Shown: positions 1 to 5,014, numbered from the stretch's first letter. The stretch is DNA of 5,019 nt from Phycisphaerales bacterium UBA7708 (GCA_002482415.1 DLFY01000136.1:11910-16928); one strand, 5' to 3'. The notes: generated from the sequence alone by a model not told the origin. Translations and numbers: made by a program.

Positions 1-1074
1 AACCTTGACCCCGCCCTGCCCGGCAATATGGTCTTTTCCACCGCAGTCATCGCGCGGGACACCGACAACACCAATGATTACACGTTTGAGGGGGTCTCTT
101 TCTCGGGCTCCTACGACGGCAATGGCTTTGCCATCCGCAACCTGACCATCACGGCGACGGCGGGCGAGGACTTCCTTGGCCTGTTCGGGTATGTCGAAGA
201 CGGCCTGCTGTATCGCATCCGGCTGGAAAATGCTGCGATCACCTGCGAGGGCACGGCGGCCAACTGGTGCCGGAATATCGGCGGGCTGGTCGGTCGATAC
301 ACCGACTCGGCGCCTGCGACGACCATCCAGGATTGCTCTGCGGATGCGGCGATAACCCTGAAATATGCCGAAAACGCCGGGGGCCTGATCGGACACCTGC
401 TGATCGGATCGGCGTGGCGGTGTTTTGCTGCGGTGAGTATCCAGGGCAGCGAGTCGGCCCTGCATCTGGGCGGGCTGATCGGGACGCTGTATAATGCATC
501 CGTTCTGAGCGAGTGCTATGCCCAGGGGCAGATTCACGGCACCCGCAACATCGGCGGGCTGGTGGGGTGGAATCCTGATTCCCAACTTCGCAACTGCTGG
601 GCAAGCGTGGCCGTCAGCGGGTCGCAGAATGTCGGCGGGCTGGTCGGCAATAATACGACGACCAAGGCCAGCGGCCTGTTCTGGGACAAGACCATCAGCG
701 GCACAACCAAGGGCGCCGGCATCGGCTATACAACCGGCATGACCGGCAAGACGACGGAGGAAATGCAGACGCAGGCGACGTTTACTGCGGCGGGATGGGA
801 TTTTCTTGGCGAAAGCGCCAACGGCAGCCTTGAGACATGGCGGATGTGCTCGGACGGCGTGGACTACGCCCGGCTGAACCGCGAATTTCGGCGATTTGGC
901 GATTTTGTATGCGGCGACGGCGTGGAGGCCGGCGATTTGATGTATTTCGTCCAGCGGTGGCTGATGAGCAATTGTGTCAATAGCGACGACTGCGGCGGCG
1001 CGGATATCAATCGCTCGGGAACGGTGGATCTGGCCGACTATGCACGGCTGGCCGAGAACTGGCTGGCAATATAA
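1..1074 (+). CDS. GLUG-repeat surface protein with C-terminal dockerin-like domain (5' partial)
   Basis: The frame is open from base 1, so the gene starts upstream of the window; the first in-frame ATG (28) is internal. About 357 residues are visible, ending at TAA 1072-1074. Counting from the Met at 28, a GLFG-type segment (residues 51-54) is followed by five GLUG cores, GGL(V/I)G, at about 85, 118, 148, 176 and 203, spaced 27-33 residues apart. This suggests a beta-helix or beta-roll stack. A linker follows with FWDK and GKTTEEMQTQATF, typical of GLUG proteins. The last ~60 residues are dockerin-like: a degenerate first half (CGDGVEAGDLMYFVQRWL) and a good EF-hand-like loop, DINRSGTVDLADY, before ENWL. 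From family knowledge it is probably secreted or on the cell surface, with adhesion or complex assembly as an inferred role. The signal peptide and any catalytic domain would lie upstream, so an enzyme cannot be excluded. Codons favour G/C at the third position, unlike the genes downstream. Confidence 0.9.
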   Translation, partial: NLDPALPGNMVFSTAVIARDTDNTNDYTFEGVSFSGSYDGNGFAIRNLTITATAGEDFLGLFGYVEDGLLYRIRLENAAITCEGTAANWCRNIGGLVGRYTDSAPATTIQDCSADAAITLKYAENAGGLIGHLLIGSAWRCFAAVSIQGSESALHLGGLIGTLYNASVLSECYAQGQIHGTRNIGGLVGWNPDSQLRNCWASVAVSGSQNVGGLVGNNTTTKASGLFWDKTISGTTKGAGIGYTTGMTGKTTEEMQTQATFTAAGWDFLGESANGSLETWRMCSDGVDYARLNREFRRFGDFVCGDGVEAGDLMYFVQRWLMSNCVNSDDCGGADINRSGTVDLADYARLAENWLAI

Positions 1075-1139
1075 GGGGGAATTGGCAGTTGGGAGAGTAA
1101 ATTTTGGCTGCGATTTTTGATGTTTGATTAATCCCTGTT

Positions 1140-1164
1140 CACCATGATGGGCACAAACAGCAGC
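1140..1164 (+). repeat. Dispersed 25-nt repeat, copy 1
   Basis: The 25 bases starting caccatgatgggc match 4592-4616 at 23 of 25 positions; the two differences are both G/A changes. Similarity fades into a G/A/C-rich stretch of caagg/caagc units in both places. Both copies lie in non-coding DNA after a gene. Its function is unknown; it may be the best-preserved part of a longer decayed element. Confidence 0.6.
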
Positions 1165-1301
1165 AAGGGGCAAGGAGGGATTGTGCATCGTGGTGGGATT
1201 TTGCCGGGAGGCATGCCCAGATTTGGCCTTTGAAGGCCGCACATTCAGCTTTATATACCAATCCTGGATGAAATTGTCCGCCCGAGGCGCGGCCATTGTG
1301 G

Positions 1302-1321
1302 CTCAAGCCTCCGTGCTTGAG
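1302..1321. repeat. 7-bp perfect inverted repeat
   Basis: ctcaagc (1302-1308) and gcttgag (1315-1321) pair perfectly around a 6-nt loop. No T-tract follows on either strand, so it is not an intrinsic terminator. It has no neighbouring gene whose control it would explain. Confidence 0.45.
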
Positions 1322-1502
1322 AGTAATTCAGCCTCCGCCCCCGGCGGTTTCCATATTTTTGATGTTTGCTCTTTGATTTTTAATTTTCTTTTATATCGGG
1401 TATATAGCTCACTTGCTTCCCCCGTTTGAAATCTCAACTTCTTCTCCCCCATTATTAATATCTCGAATCCGAAATTCTCCCAGGCTGTGGCTTGCTCTCA
1501 GA

Positions 1503-1599
1503 CCGCAGGGTGGGCCATGCCCACGCCGTTTTGATTATAAATAAACAGCAGCCCCCCCCGCCCGCCGACGTCAAATCTCTGCTGGCTGATTTTTTGATT
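1503..1599 (+). repeat. ~90-nt flanking repeat, copy 1 (eroded terminator-like end)
   Basis: The first 42 nt (1503-1544) are identical to 3204-3245. They contain the hairpin gtgggc-cat-gcccac (1510-1524), followed by gccgtttt and an A/T stretch. Beyond that the copies diverge but stay alignable through a C-rich run (eight C at 1552-1559 here), cccgcc (1561-1566) and a closing tttttgatt. The second arm has drifted: ggctga here against ggcggg in copy 2, so the terminal hairpin is broken up. An alternative cagcag/ctgctg pairing (1546-1551 with 1579-1584) could still form ahead of six T (1590-1595). It lies directly upstream of the operon promoter, whose -35 overlaps its last bases, so it may block read-through into the operon. 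Confidence 0.85.
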
Positions 1600-1626
1600 G
1601 TGAATCCGGAGAAGATTCGATATAAT
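1598..1626 (+). promoter_or_regulatory. Sigma70-type promoter of the three-gene operon
   Basis: The -35 candidate is TTGTGA (1598-1603; 4 of 6 consensus bases). The spacer is 17 bp and the -10 is a perfect TATAAT (1621-1626). Transcription would start near 1633, leaving a leader of about 85 nt before the ATG at 1718. It is the best-matched promoter between the upstream repeat and the operon. Confidence 0.65.
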
Positions 1627-1717
1627 CAACGCCTGTGACAAGCCTTATGTAACAAAAAGGATAAGGGTTAAAGGAAGTGTTCAGGGATAGTTGGAAAAAG
1701 CGAATGAAGGGAGTTTT

Positions 1718-2017
1718 ATGAACTGTACAGCCTGCGGCAAAAAGATGTCTCTGGGATTTATGTATGGGCACGATTCTTTGCGTATCATGCCCGCTGACCG
1801 TGTAACACATTGGGCACACTCTAATATCGGGTGCGATTTGTCAAATGCCCCCTTCTGGAAGAAAATATTCCCGCATCGAAGCAGTTATGTTCCTTGTCAT
1901 CACTGTGAGGCGTGCGGATTAGTCACCATTGACTACAAAACAGCTTTGAGCCCTGAACAGGCAAAACAAATTGCCAGGGACGAAATAGCAGCAAGTAATA
2001 CCGATGCAAATAGTTAA
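1718..2017 (+). CDS. Small zinc-ribbon protein, DUF6487-like
   Basis: This is a 99-residue predicted cytoplasmic protein. The ATG at 1718 is chosen because AAGGGAG (1707-1713) sits 4 nt upstream; the in-frame TTG at 1691 has no such site. The N-terminus has C3-x2-C6-G-K-K-M-x2-G-F, and a second knuckle lies at C60-x2-C63-x2-C66-G-L-V-x-I-D-Y. This arrangement, CPxCG-x-x-M near the start and C-x-x-CG-x-x-x-x-Y later, resembles the small zinc-ribbon family I know as DUF6487; the assignment is from memory of the pattern. C39 and H31/H34 are further possible ligands. The C-terminal third is an Ala/Glu/Gln-rich helix (SPEQAKQIARDEIAAS). It is the first gene of an operon, 14 nt before a polytopic membrane protein. 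The ligand or partner is unknown; a metal-stabilised protein- or nucleic-acid-binding module is an inference. Confidence 0.78.
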   Translation: MNCTACGKKMSLGFMYGHDSLRIMPADRVTHWAHSNIGCDLSNAPFWKKIFPHRSSYVPCHHCEACGLVTIDYKTALSPEQAKQIARDEIAASNTDANS

Positions 2018-2031
2018 AGGGCGCTGACACG

Positions 2032-2736
2032 ATGGCAATTTTAAACCTGCTTGCATTTATCGGCATAATTATAACCATTGGAATCATGAGCCTCCGGGGT
2101 CGCACGCTCATGCGGGGCGATCCTTATGTCATCTGCGTTCTGGCTGTCGCATTAACTTTGTATTCTCTCAATTCATGGAAAGACAAGAAAGACCTCTTTC
2201 GACGATCTATATTAGCCCTTCCATTTGGTTTTTTAGCGGGGATAGCCTTGTGGATGATATCACCAAAAATAACGCTATCCTGCATAGGAAGCATTCTTCT
2301 ATTCAACGCCTTGATAATCGAGACTACAAATTTGAAACTTCATTACATCATTACACTGGCAACTGCTGCCATCTTGATCGGATTGACTGCTTATCTTAAT
2401 ACATTCAACCTCCCATTATGGGCTTTCTATGGCATAGCTGGCATCGCATTTGCTATTGTGGTATTTTATCGTTCATATTCGCTGCGATTATCGCATACTC
2501 AAAAAACGCCTGAATTATGGTCGATTGCCGTGAAGTCATCCAAATTTGCTGCAGTATGCATGGCTGCCATCACACTGCTGACAGCATCTCATATCCTATG
2601 CCGCCAGTACCATCTTGGATTATTGGCTTCTTTCCTGATTGCCGTTCTGATTGCCCTGAGTTTTCTTTCTGCATGTCAAATATTTCATATAAAGGATACT
2701 GCAAAGCAAGAGGCACAAAGGCATGAAACGAAATAA
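2032..2736 (+). CDS. Eight-pass membrane protein of unknown function
   Basis: The 234-residue product is strongly hydrophobic, with about eight predicted membrane segments: roughly 3-19, 31-47, 59-77, 78-96, 103-122, 128-146, 168-188 and 194-217. Loops are short and positively charged stretches (SWKDKKDLFRR at 48-58, the basic/polar stretch at 147-160) separate the helices. The C-terminal tail (KDTAKQEAQRHETK) is polar and ends the protein. No transporter signature, catalytic motif or Cys pair that I recognise is present, so I do not assign a family. ATG 2032 is preceded by AAGGG (2017-2021) at 10 nt, overlapping the stop of the upstream zinc-ribbon gene. The 3' end overlaps the next gene by 14 nt, so the three products are probably made together. 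A membrane anchor or channel for the zinc-ribbon partners is an inference from position only. Confidence 0.82.
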   Translation: MAILNLLAFIGIIITIGIMSLRGRTLMRGDPYVICVLAVALTLYSLNSWKDKKDLFRRSILALPFGFLAGIALWMISPKITLSCIGSILLFNALIIETTNLKLHYIITLATAAILIGLTAYLNTFNLPLWAFYGIAGIAFAIVVFYRSYSLRLSHTQKTPELWSIAVKSSKFAAVCMAAITLLTASHILCRQYHLGLLASFLIAVLIALSFLSACQIFHIKDTAKQEAQRHETK

Positions 2737-3202
2737 ACAACCCGGATATCTCGACGGTATAAAACGCCCAACAGACATGGGCGTCTGTCCTGCCTGCGGC
2801 AATGCGGTCATTCTCTCGACACAGCAGTCATTGTCCGAAACACGTGTAAAACCGCCATGGTTCAGCACGTATGAAAGTATTTTGCTGGCAATTGAAAGAG
2901 GTGGGGGTAAAGATCCGCATTCCGACAGGAAATTTATTCACTGGGCCTGCAATCACTGCCTCCGCACCGGAAAAGCCATTCTCGCTGACTCCAGGGCACA
3001 GACCTTCTGCGATTGCTATCCCTATCTGGCCTATTTTGATGAACAGCGGCAATGTCAGGAATGCGGGGCCATGTATATCTTTGATAAACACGAACAGAAG
3101 CATTGGTACGAAACTCTGAAATTCTGGGTCCAGTCCAGGCCGAATTGCTGCAAAGCTTGTTATCAGAAAAGACATCCGGATCAGAAGTCGATAAGTCCGT
3201 AG
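2723..3202 (+). CDS. Multi-knuckle zinc-ribbon protein with C-terminal zf_Tbcl-like domain
   Basis: The product is 159 residues with ten or so Cys in pairs: C22-x2-C25 (VCPACGNAV), C76-x2-C79 (HWACNHCLRTG), C96-x-C98, C111-x2-C114 (RQCQECGAMYIF) and C142/C143-x2-C146 (CCKACYQKR). The last ~50 residues, QCQECGAMYIF, then EQKHWYETLKFW, then CCKAC, fit a known bacterial zinc-ribbon pattern (C-x2-CG-x-x-F-x-F, EQ-x-W/F-Y, C-x2-C) that I recall as zf_Tbcl. The N-terminal half has a separate possible metal site. There is no signal peptide or membrane segment. The ATG at 2723 lies inside the end of the membrane-protein gene; AGAGG (2709-2713) is 9 nt upstream, so translational coupling is likely. 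The stop (3200-3202) is followed after one base by the flanking repeat with its terminator, which ends the operon. The role is unknown; binding of protein or nucleic acid is an inference. Confidence 0.82.
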   Translation: MKRNKQPGYLDGIKRPTDMGVCPACGNAVILSTQQSLSETRVKPPWFSTYESILLAIERGGGKDPHSDRKFIHWACNHCLRTGKAILADSRAQTFCDCYPYLAYFDEQRQCQECGAMYIFDKHEQKHWYETLKFWVQSRPNCCKACYQKRHPDQKSISP

Positions 3203-3203
3203 T

Positions 3204-3292
3204 CCGCAGGGTGGGCCATGCCCACGCCGTTTTGATTATAAATAACAGCCCCCTGCCCGCCGGCGTCATATTTTGTTGGCGGGTTTTTGATT
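3204..3292 (+). repeat. ~90-nt flanking repeat, copy 2
   Basis: Bases 3204-3245 are identical to 1503-1544, and the rest aligns with small gaps through to tttttgatt. It contains the hairpin gtgggc-cat-gcccac (3211-3225) and ends in an intact terminator stem. It starts one base after the stop codon of the upstream gene. It lies in the same orientation as copy 1, so the two form direct repeats about 1.7 kb apart that bracket the operon. Read in one frame it gives a VGHAHAV peptide, which is a by-product and not a gene. Confidence 0.88.
3256..3288 (+). terminator. Intrinsic terminator of the three-gene operon
   Basis: cccgcc (3256-3261) pairs with ggcggg (3278-3283). The stem extends inward by G-U, G-U, C-G and G-U pairs, leaving a loop of about 8 nt, and five T (3284-3288) follow directly. 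It lies 53 nt after the stop codon of the last operon gene and forms the downstream end of repeat copy 2. Confidence 0.8.
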
Positions 3293-3349
3293 ACCGTTGG
3301 AAAGAATTGATGATGTGAAATTTTCGATTGCGTAATATTTATCCCAAAA

Positions 3350-3366
3350 GCAGGAAGATTTCCTGC
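3350..3366. repeat. 7-bp inverted repeat with 3-nt loop
   Basis: gcaggaa (3350-3356), gat, ttcctgc (3360-3366) forms a perfect short hairpin or an operator-like dyad. It lies between the operon terminator and the nuclease promoter, about 65 bp upstream of the -35. No T-tract follows, so a terminator is unlikely. Its role is unknown. Confidence 0.5.
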
Positions 3367-3430
3367 CAAATCTGCTTCTCACGAACGATATAAATAGATT
3401 AGCGAAGATGATTTCTTTAATAATTGCGGG

Positions 3431-3458
3431 TTGCAAATTTAAGAACATCCCTTATAAT
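3431..3458 (+). promoter_or_regulatory. Sigma70-type promoter of the nuclease gene
   Basis: TTGCAA (3431-3436; 4 of 6 consensus bases), a 16-bp spacer and a perfect TATAAT (3453-3458). Transcription would start near 3465, giving a leader of about 75 nt before ATG 3542. The in-frame TTG at 3458 overlaps the -10 box and would lie upstream of the transcript, which supports the downstream start. Confidence 0.65.
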
Positions 3459-3541
3459 TGAATTGGAAAACAATTAAGCCGAATTTAAATTTCAATGAGT
3501 GTGTACTTGTTTTAAAGACCATATTTTATTTTGGAGGCAAA

Positions 3542-4372
3542 ATGGCTACAATACCTAACAAAGTCAAAAGTCGACTGATCGCCCATGTCAAGAAATATCA
3601 AAACATTCTTGCTTCGGCAAAAGCCAGAGATGTAAACGAATCCGATACTGTCACTATTGTTAAAGATATCTTATGTGATGCGTTCGGATTCGACAAATAC
3701 ACTGAAATTACATCTGAATATGCAATTCGAGGAACCAACGTTGACCTTGCTATAAAAATTGACAATTCATTGCAAATGCTGATTGAAGTAAAGGCAATTG
3801 GCCTTGATTTGAAAGATGCACATGTCAAACAAGCCATCGATTATGCCGCCAATCAGGGAACGGACTGGGTAATCCTGACCAATGGAATAATCTGGCAGGT
3901 TTATAAAGTGTCCTTTGCGAAACCTATTTCTCAGGACGTGGTACTCCAGATTAACTTCCTGGAATTGAATTTGAAAAATGAAAATGATGTTGAAAATATG
4001 TATCTGATTACCAAAGAAGGAGTAAGTAAGTCCGCCCTTGGAGAATATCAGGTTCAAAGACAGGTACTCAGCCGTTTCTTTATTGGAGCAATCCTGGTCA
4101 GCGATACTGTTTTAGACGTCATTCGTCGCGAGCTACGAAGATTGTCACCTAATGTAAGAATTGACAGTGACCAGATAAAAACCGTTCTGCTTCAGGAAGT
4201 GATAAAACGTGAAGTCACAGAAGGCGAAAAAGCTGACGAAGCAAGAAAGAAAATATCACGCGCTGCCAATCGTACACTTCGAAAGTCAAACAAGGACGAT
4301 GGGGGCGATACACCACCTGCGCCGGATTGTCCGAATAATGGCCCTGATGCAGAACCAAAAGCTGACGATTAA
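3542..4372 (+). CDS. Stand-alone PD-(D/E)XK nuclease, type I restriction HsdR N-terminal-like / predicted type IV endonuclease
   Basis: The product is 276 residues from ATG 3542, which has GGAGG (3533-3537) 4 nt upstream; a longer TTG start at 3458 overlaps the promoter. Residues ~30-125 carry the HSDR_N-type nuclease core: N32-E33-S-D-T before a helix (VTIVKDILCDAFGF), then TSEYAIRGTNVDLAI with D68, then the IEVKA strand with E82 and K84, then Q97-A-I-D-Y-A, a form common in these nucleases, and a W-V-I-L-T-N-G strand. D68, E82 and K84 form the expected metal-binding and catalytic set. Residues ~150-245 are helical and charged. The last ~30 are a Pro/Asp-rich tail ending EPKADD, probably disordered. 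It lacks the helicase region of full HsdR and matches the stand-alone group described as predicted type IV restriction endonucleases. Cleavage of foreign or modified DNA is inferred. No methylase or specificity gene is visible nearby, and the gene is A/T-richer than the GLUG gene. Confidence 0.88.
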   Translation: MATIPNKVKSRLIAHVKKYQNILASAKARDVNESDTVTIVKDILCDAFGFDKYTEITSEYAIRGTNVDLAIKIDNSLQMLIEVKAIGLDLKDAHVKQAIDYAANQGTDWVILTNGIIWQVYKVSFAKPISQDVVLQINFLELNLKNENDVENMYLITKEGVSKSALGEYQVQRQVLSRFFIGAILVSDTVLDVIRRELRRLSPNVRIDSDQIKTVLLQEVIKREVTEGEKADEARKKISRAANRTLRKSNKDDGGDTPPAPDCPNNGPDAEPKADD

Positions 4373-4505
4373 ATACTGCTGCGATTAGCGTATTATTTGA
4401 TTGGCTGCTGCATCGTTTATATCACTCTCATAAAAGTGGTGGAGTTTTGAGGCCGGGATGTGTCGCCCACCCGCCGGGGCCAGAACAGTCTCTCCGGAGG
4501 AATGA

Positions 4506-4534
4506 CACGGTGCGGCACGAGCTAACGCACCGTG
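4506..4534. repeat. 9-bp perfect inverted repeat
   Basis: cacggtgcg (4506-4514) and cgcaccgtg (4526-4534) are perfect reverse complements around an 11-nt loop. The stem is GC-rich and stable. No T-tract follows on either strand. It sits in non-coding DNA 134 nt after the nuclease gene and may be the core of a palindromic intergenic element. Confidence 0.6.
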
Positions 4535-4591
4535 GCCATGCACATCTTGACCCTGCCGCACAAAAATAAGGACATGCATAGCGGATGATTC

Positions 4592-4616
4592 CACCATAAT
4601 GGGCGCAAACAGCAGC
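4592..4616 (+). repeat. Dispersed 25-nt repeat, copy 2
   Basis: It matches 1140-1164 at 23 of 25 positions in the same orientation, starting caccataatgggcg. It is followed by caagc-type short units, as copy 1 is followed by caagg-type units. Confidence 0.6.
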
Positions 4617-4731
4617 GGCAAGCGCAAGCGAGCCGATTTTCCATTCGTTTTTCCCCCAGCGCAAGCGACGGAATTTCCTGCTCTCAAATCTCAAATTCTT
4701 CCTTCCCGCCCCCTGTGGCTGCCCTTTTTTC

Positions 4732-4840
4732 TGTATACCTGCATACTTGTATACTTGCATACCTTATTTTGTATTCCTGTCTCCCTGTATTCTTAAATTC
4801 TGCATACCTGCATACTTGTATACCTGCATACCTGTATACC
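4732..4840. repeat. Degenerate octamer array, consensus TGYATACY
   Basis: Four clean units run from 4732 to 4763 (tgtatacc, tgcatact, tgtatact, tgcatacc). Eroded units follow (tgtattcc 4770-4777, tgtctccc 4778-4785, tgtattct 4786-4793). Five clean units then run from 4801 to 4840 (tgcatacc, tgcatact, tgtatacc, tgcatacc, tgtatacc). Variation is almost all C/T at positions 3 and 8. With period 8 all three frames stay open and give Tyr/Leu/His/Cys-rich peptides, so small frames here are artefacts. Function is unknown; replication slippage, a protein-binding array or curved DNA are all possible. Confidence 0.85.
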
Positions 4841-4857
4841 CATATTCCTGATTCTTG

Positions 4858-4866
4858 TTATCCACA
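4858..4866 (+). promoter_or_regulatory. Single DnaA-box-like 9-mer
   Basis: TTATCCACA is a perfect match to the strong bacterial DnaA box. It lies 18 nt after the octamer array and about 35 nt before an A/T-only stretch (4902-4923). I found no second box in the window, and one such match in 5 kb can occur by chance. Confidence 0.3.
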
Positions 4867-5009
4867 TAGCACAAATTACGCTAACACTATCTTGCTATTC
4901 GTAAAAAAAATAAAAAATTTTTTCTCCTTACCCGGCCTGCACTTATAAAAACTCACGCCCTGTGCTATTTCGATTTTTCGAACAAAAATGACAAATCCGT
5001 CCCCTATAC

Positions 5010-5014
5010 GGAGG
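5010..5014 (+). promoter_or_regulatory. Shine-Dalgarno of a gene that starts at the window edge
   Basis: GGAGG is followed by cac and then AT, the last two bases of the window (5018-5019), so an ATG at 5018 is plausible. Spacing is short (3 nt) but similar to the 4 nt in front of the nuclease gene. The tract before it, 4841-5009, is A/T-rich, with a 5-bp dyad, TTCGA/TCGAA, at 4969-4982 and a TATAAA at 4944-4949, but no convincing -35. An earlier ATG (4988) lacks a binding site. Confidence 0.45.

Larger units (their letters stand above)
1075..1502. other. Non-coding tract after the GLUG gene
   Basis: No convincing gene is present. The only open frame of size (1181-1429, TTG start) has no ribosome binding site and a composition unlike a protein. 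What can be seen: a 13-nt direct repeat, tttttgatgtttg, at 1114-1126 and 1356-1368; a palindrome, GGCCTT-TG-AAGGCC, at 1225-1238; a perfect 7-bp hairpin, ctcaagc/gcttgag, at 1302-1321; and pyrimidine-rich stretches at 1415-1490. The first part (from 1140) shares a 25-nt sequence with the intergenic tract near 4592. No clear terminator follows the GLUG gene stop codon. The tract looks like decayed, repeat-derived spacer. Confidence 0.6.
4373..4731. other. Non-coding tract downstream of the nuclease gene
   Basis: No gene is supported. Two overlapping minus-strand frames (4385-4687 and 4428-4760) have no ribosome binding site and no domain I recognise, and their residue make-up follows the repeats beneath them. 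The tract contains a GC-rich section (4450-4560) with the palindrome ctccggag (4492-4499) and a 9-bp hairpin, then the second 25-nt dispersed repeat, then pyrimidine-rich sequence running into the octamer array. No clear intrinsic terminator follows the nuclease stop codon. Confidence 0.55.

Noticed and set aside
239..604. Minus-strand frame opposite the GLUG gene
   Set aside because: A shadow of GC-rich coding sequence; the + frame has five regularly spaced GLUG cores and a dockerin-like end.
1181..1429. 82-codon + strand frame starting at TTG
   Set aside because: No ribosome binding site, no recognisable domain, covers a hairpin and low-complexity sequence; it looks like spacer that happens to be open.
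1691..1717. N-terminal extension of the first zinc-ribbon gene from TTG 1691
   Set aside because: ATG 1718 has AAGGGAG at good spacing and begins directly with the CxxCG knuckle expected at the N-terminus of the family.
1503..3292. Composite transposon or insertion sequence
   Set aside because: The flanking repeats are ~90 nt, carry no transposase, have no visible terminal inverted repeats and no clear target-site duplication.
3103..3318. 71-codon frame across the end of the operon and repeat copy 2
   Set aside because: It overlaps the last operon gene in another frame and reads through the repeat and terminator; the VGHAHAV peptide is produced by the repeat hairpin.
3458..3541. N-terminal extension of the nuclease from TTG 3458
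   Set aside because: The TTG overlaps the TATAAT box of the likely promoter, and ATG 3542 has a strong GGAGG.
4385..4760. Two overlapping minus-strand frames of 100 and 110 codons
   Set aside because: No Shine-Dalgarno sequence, no domain recognised, and they span the hairpin and the dispersed 25-nt repeat.
4732..4840. CRISPR array
   Set aside because: Units are 8 bp and contiguous with no unique spacers, and no cas gene is present.
4715..4948. 77-codon + strand frame rich in Tyr, Leu, His and Cys
   Set aside because: It is the translation of the octamer array, which stays open in all three frames.
4969..4990. LexA-type operator suggested by CGAAC next to the TTCGA/TCGAA dyad
   Set aside because: The second half-site (GTTCG) is missing; only a short A/T dyad remains.
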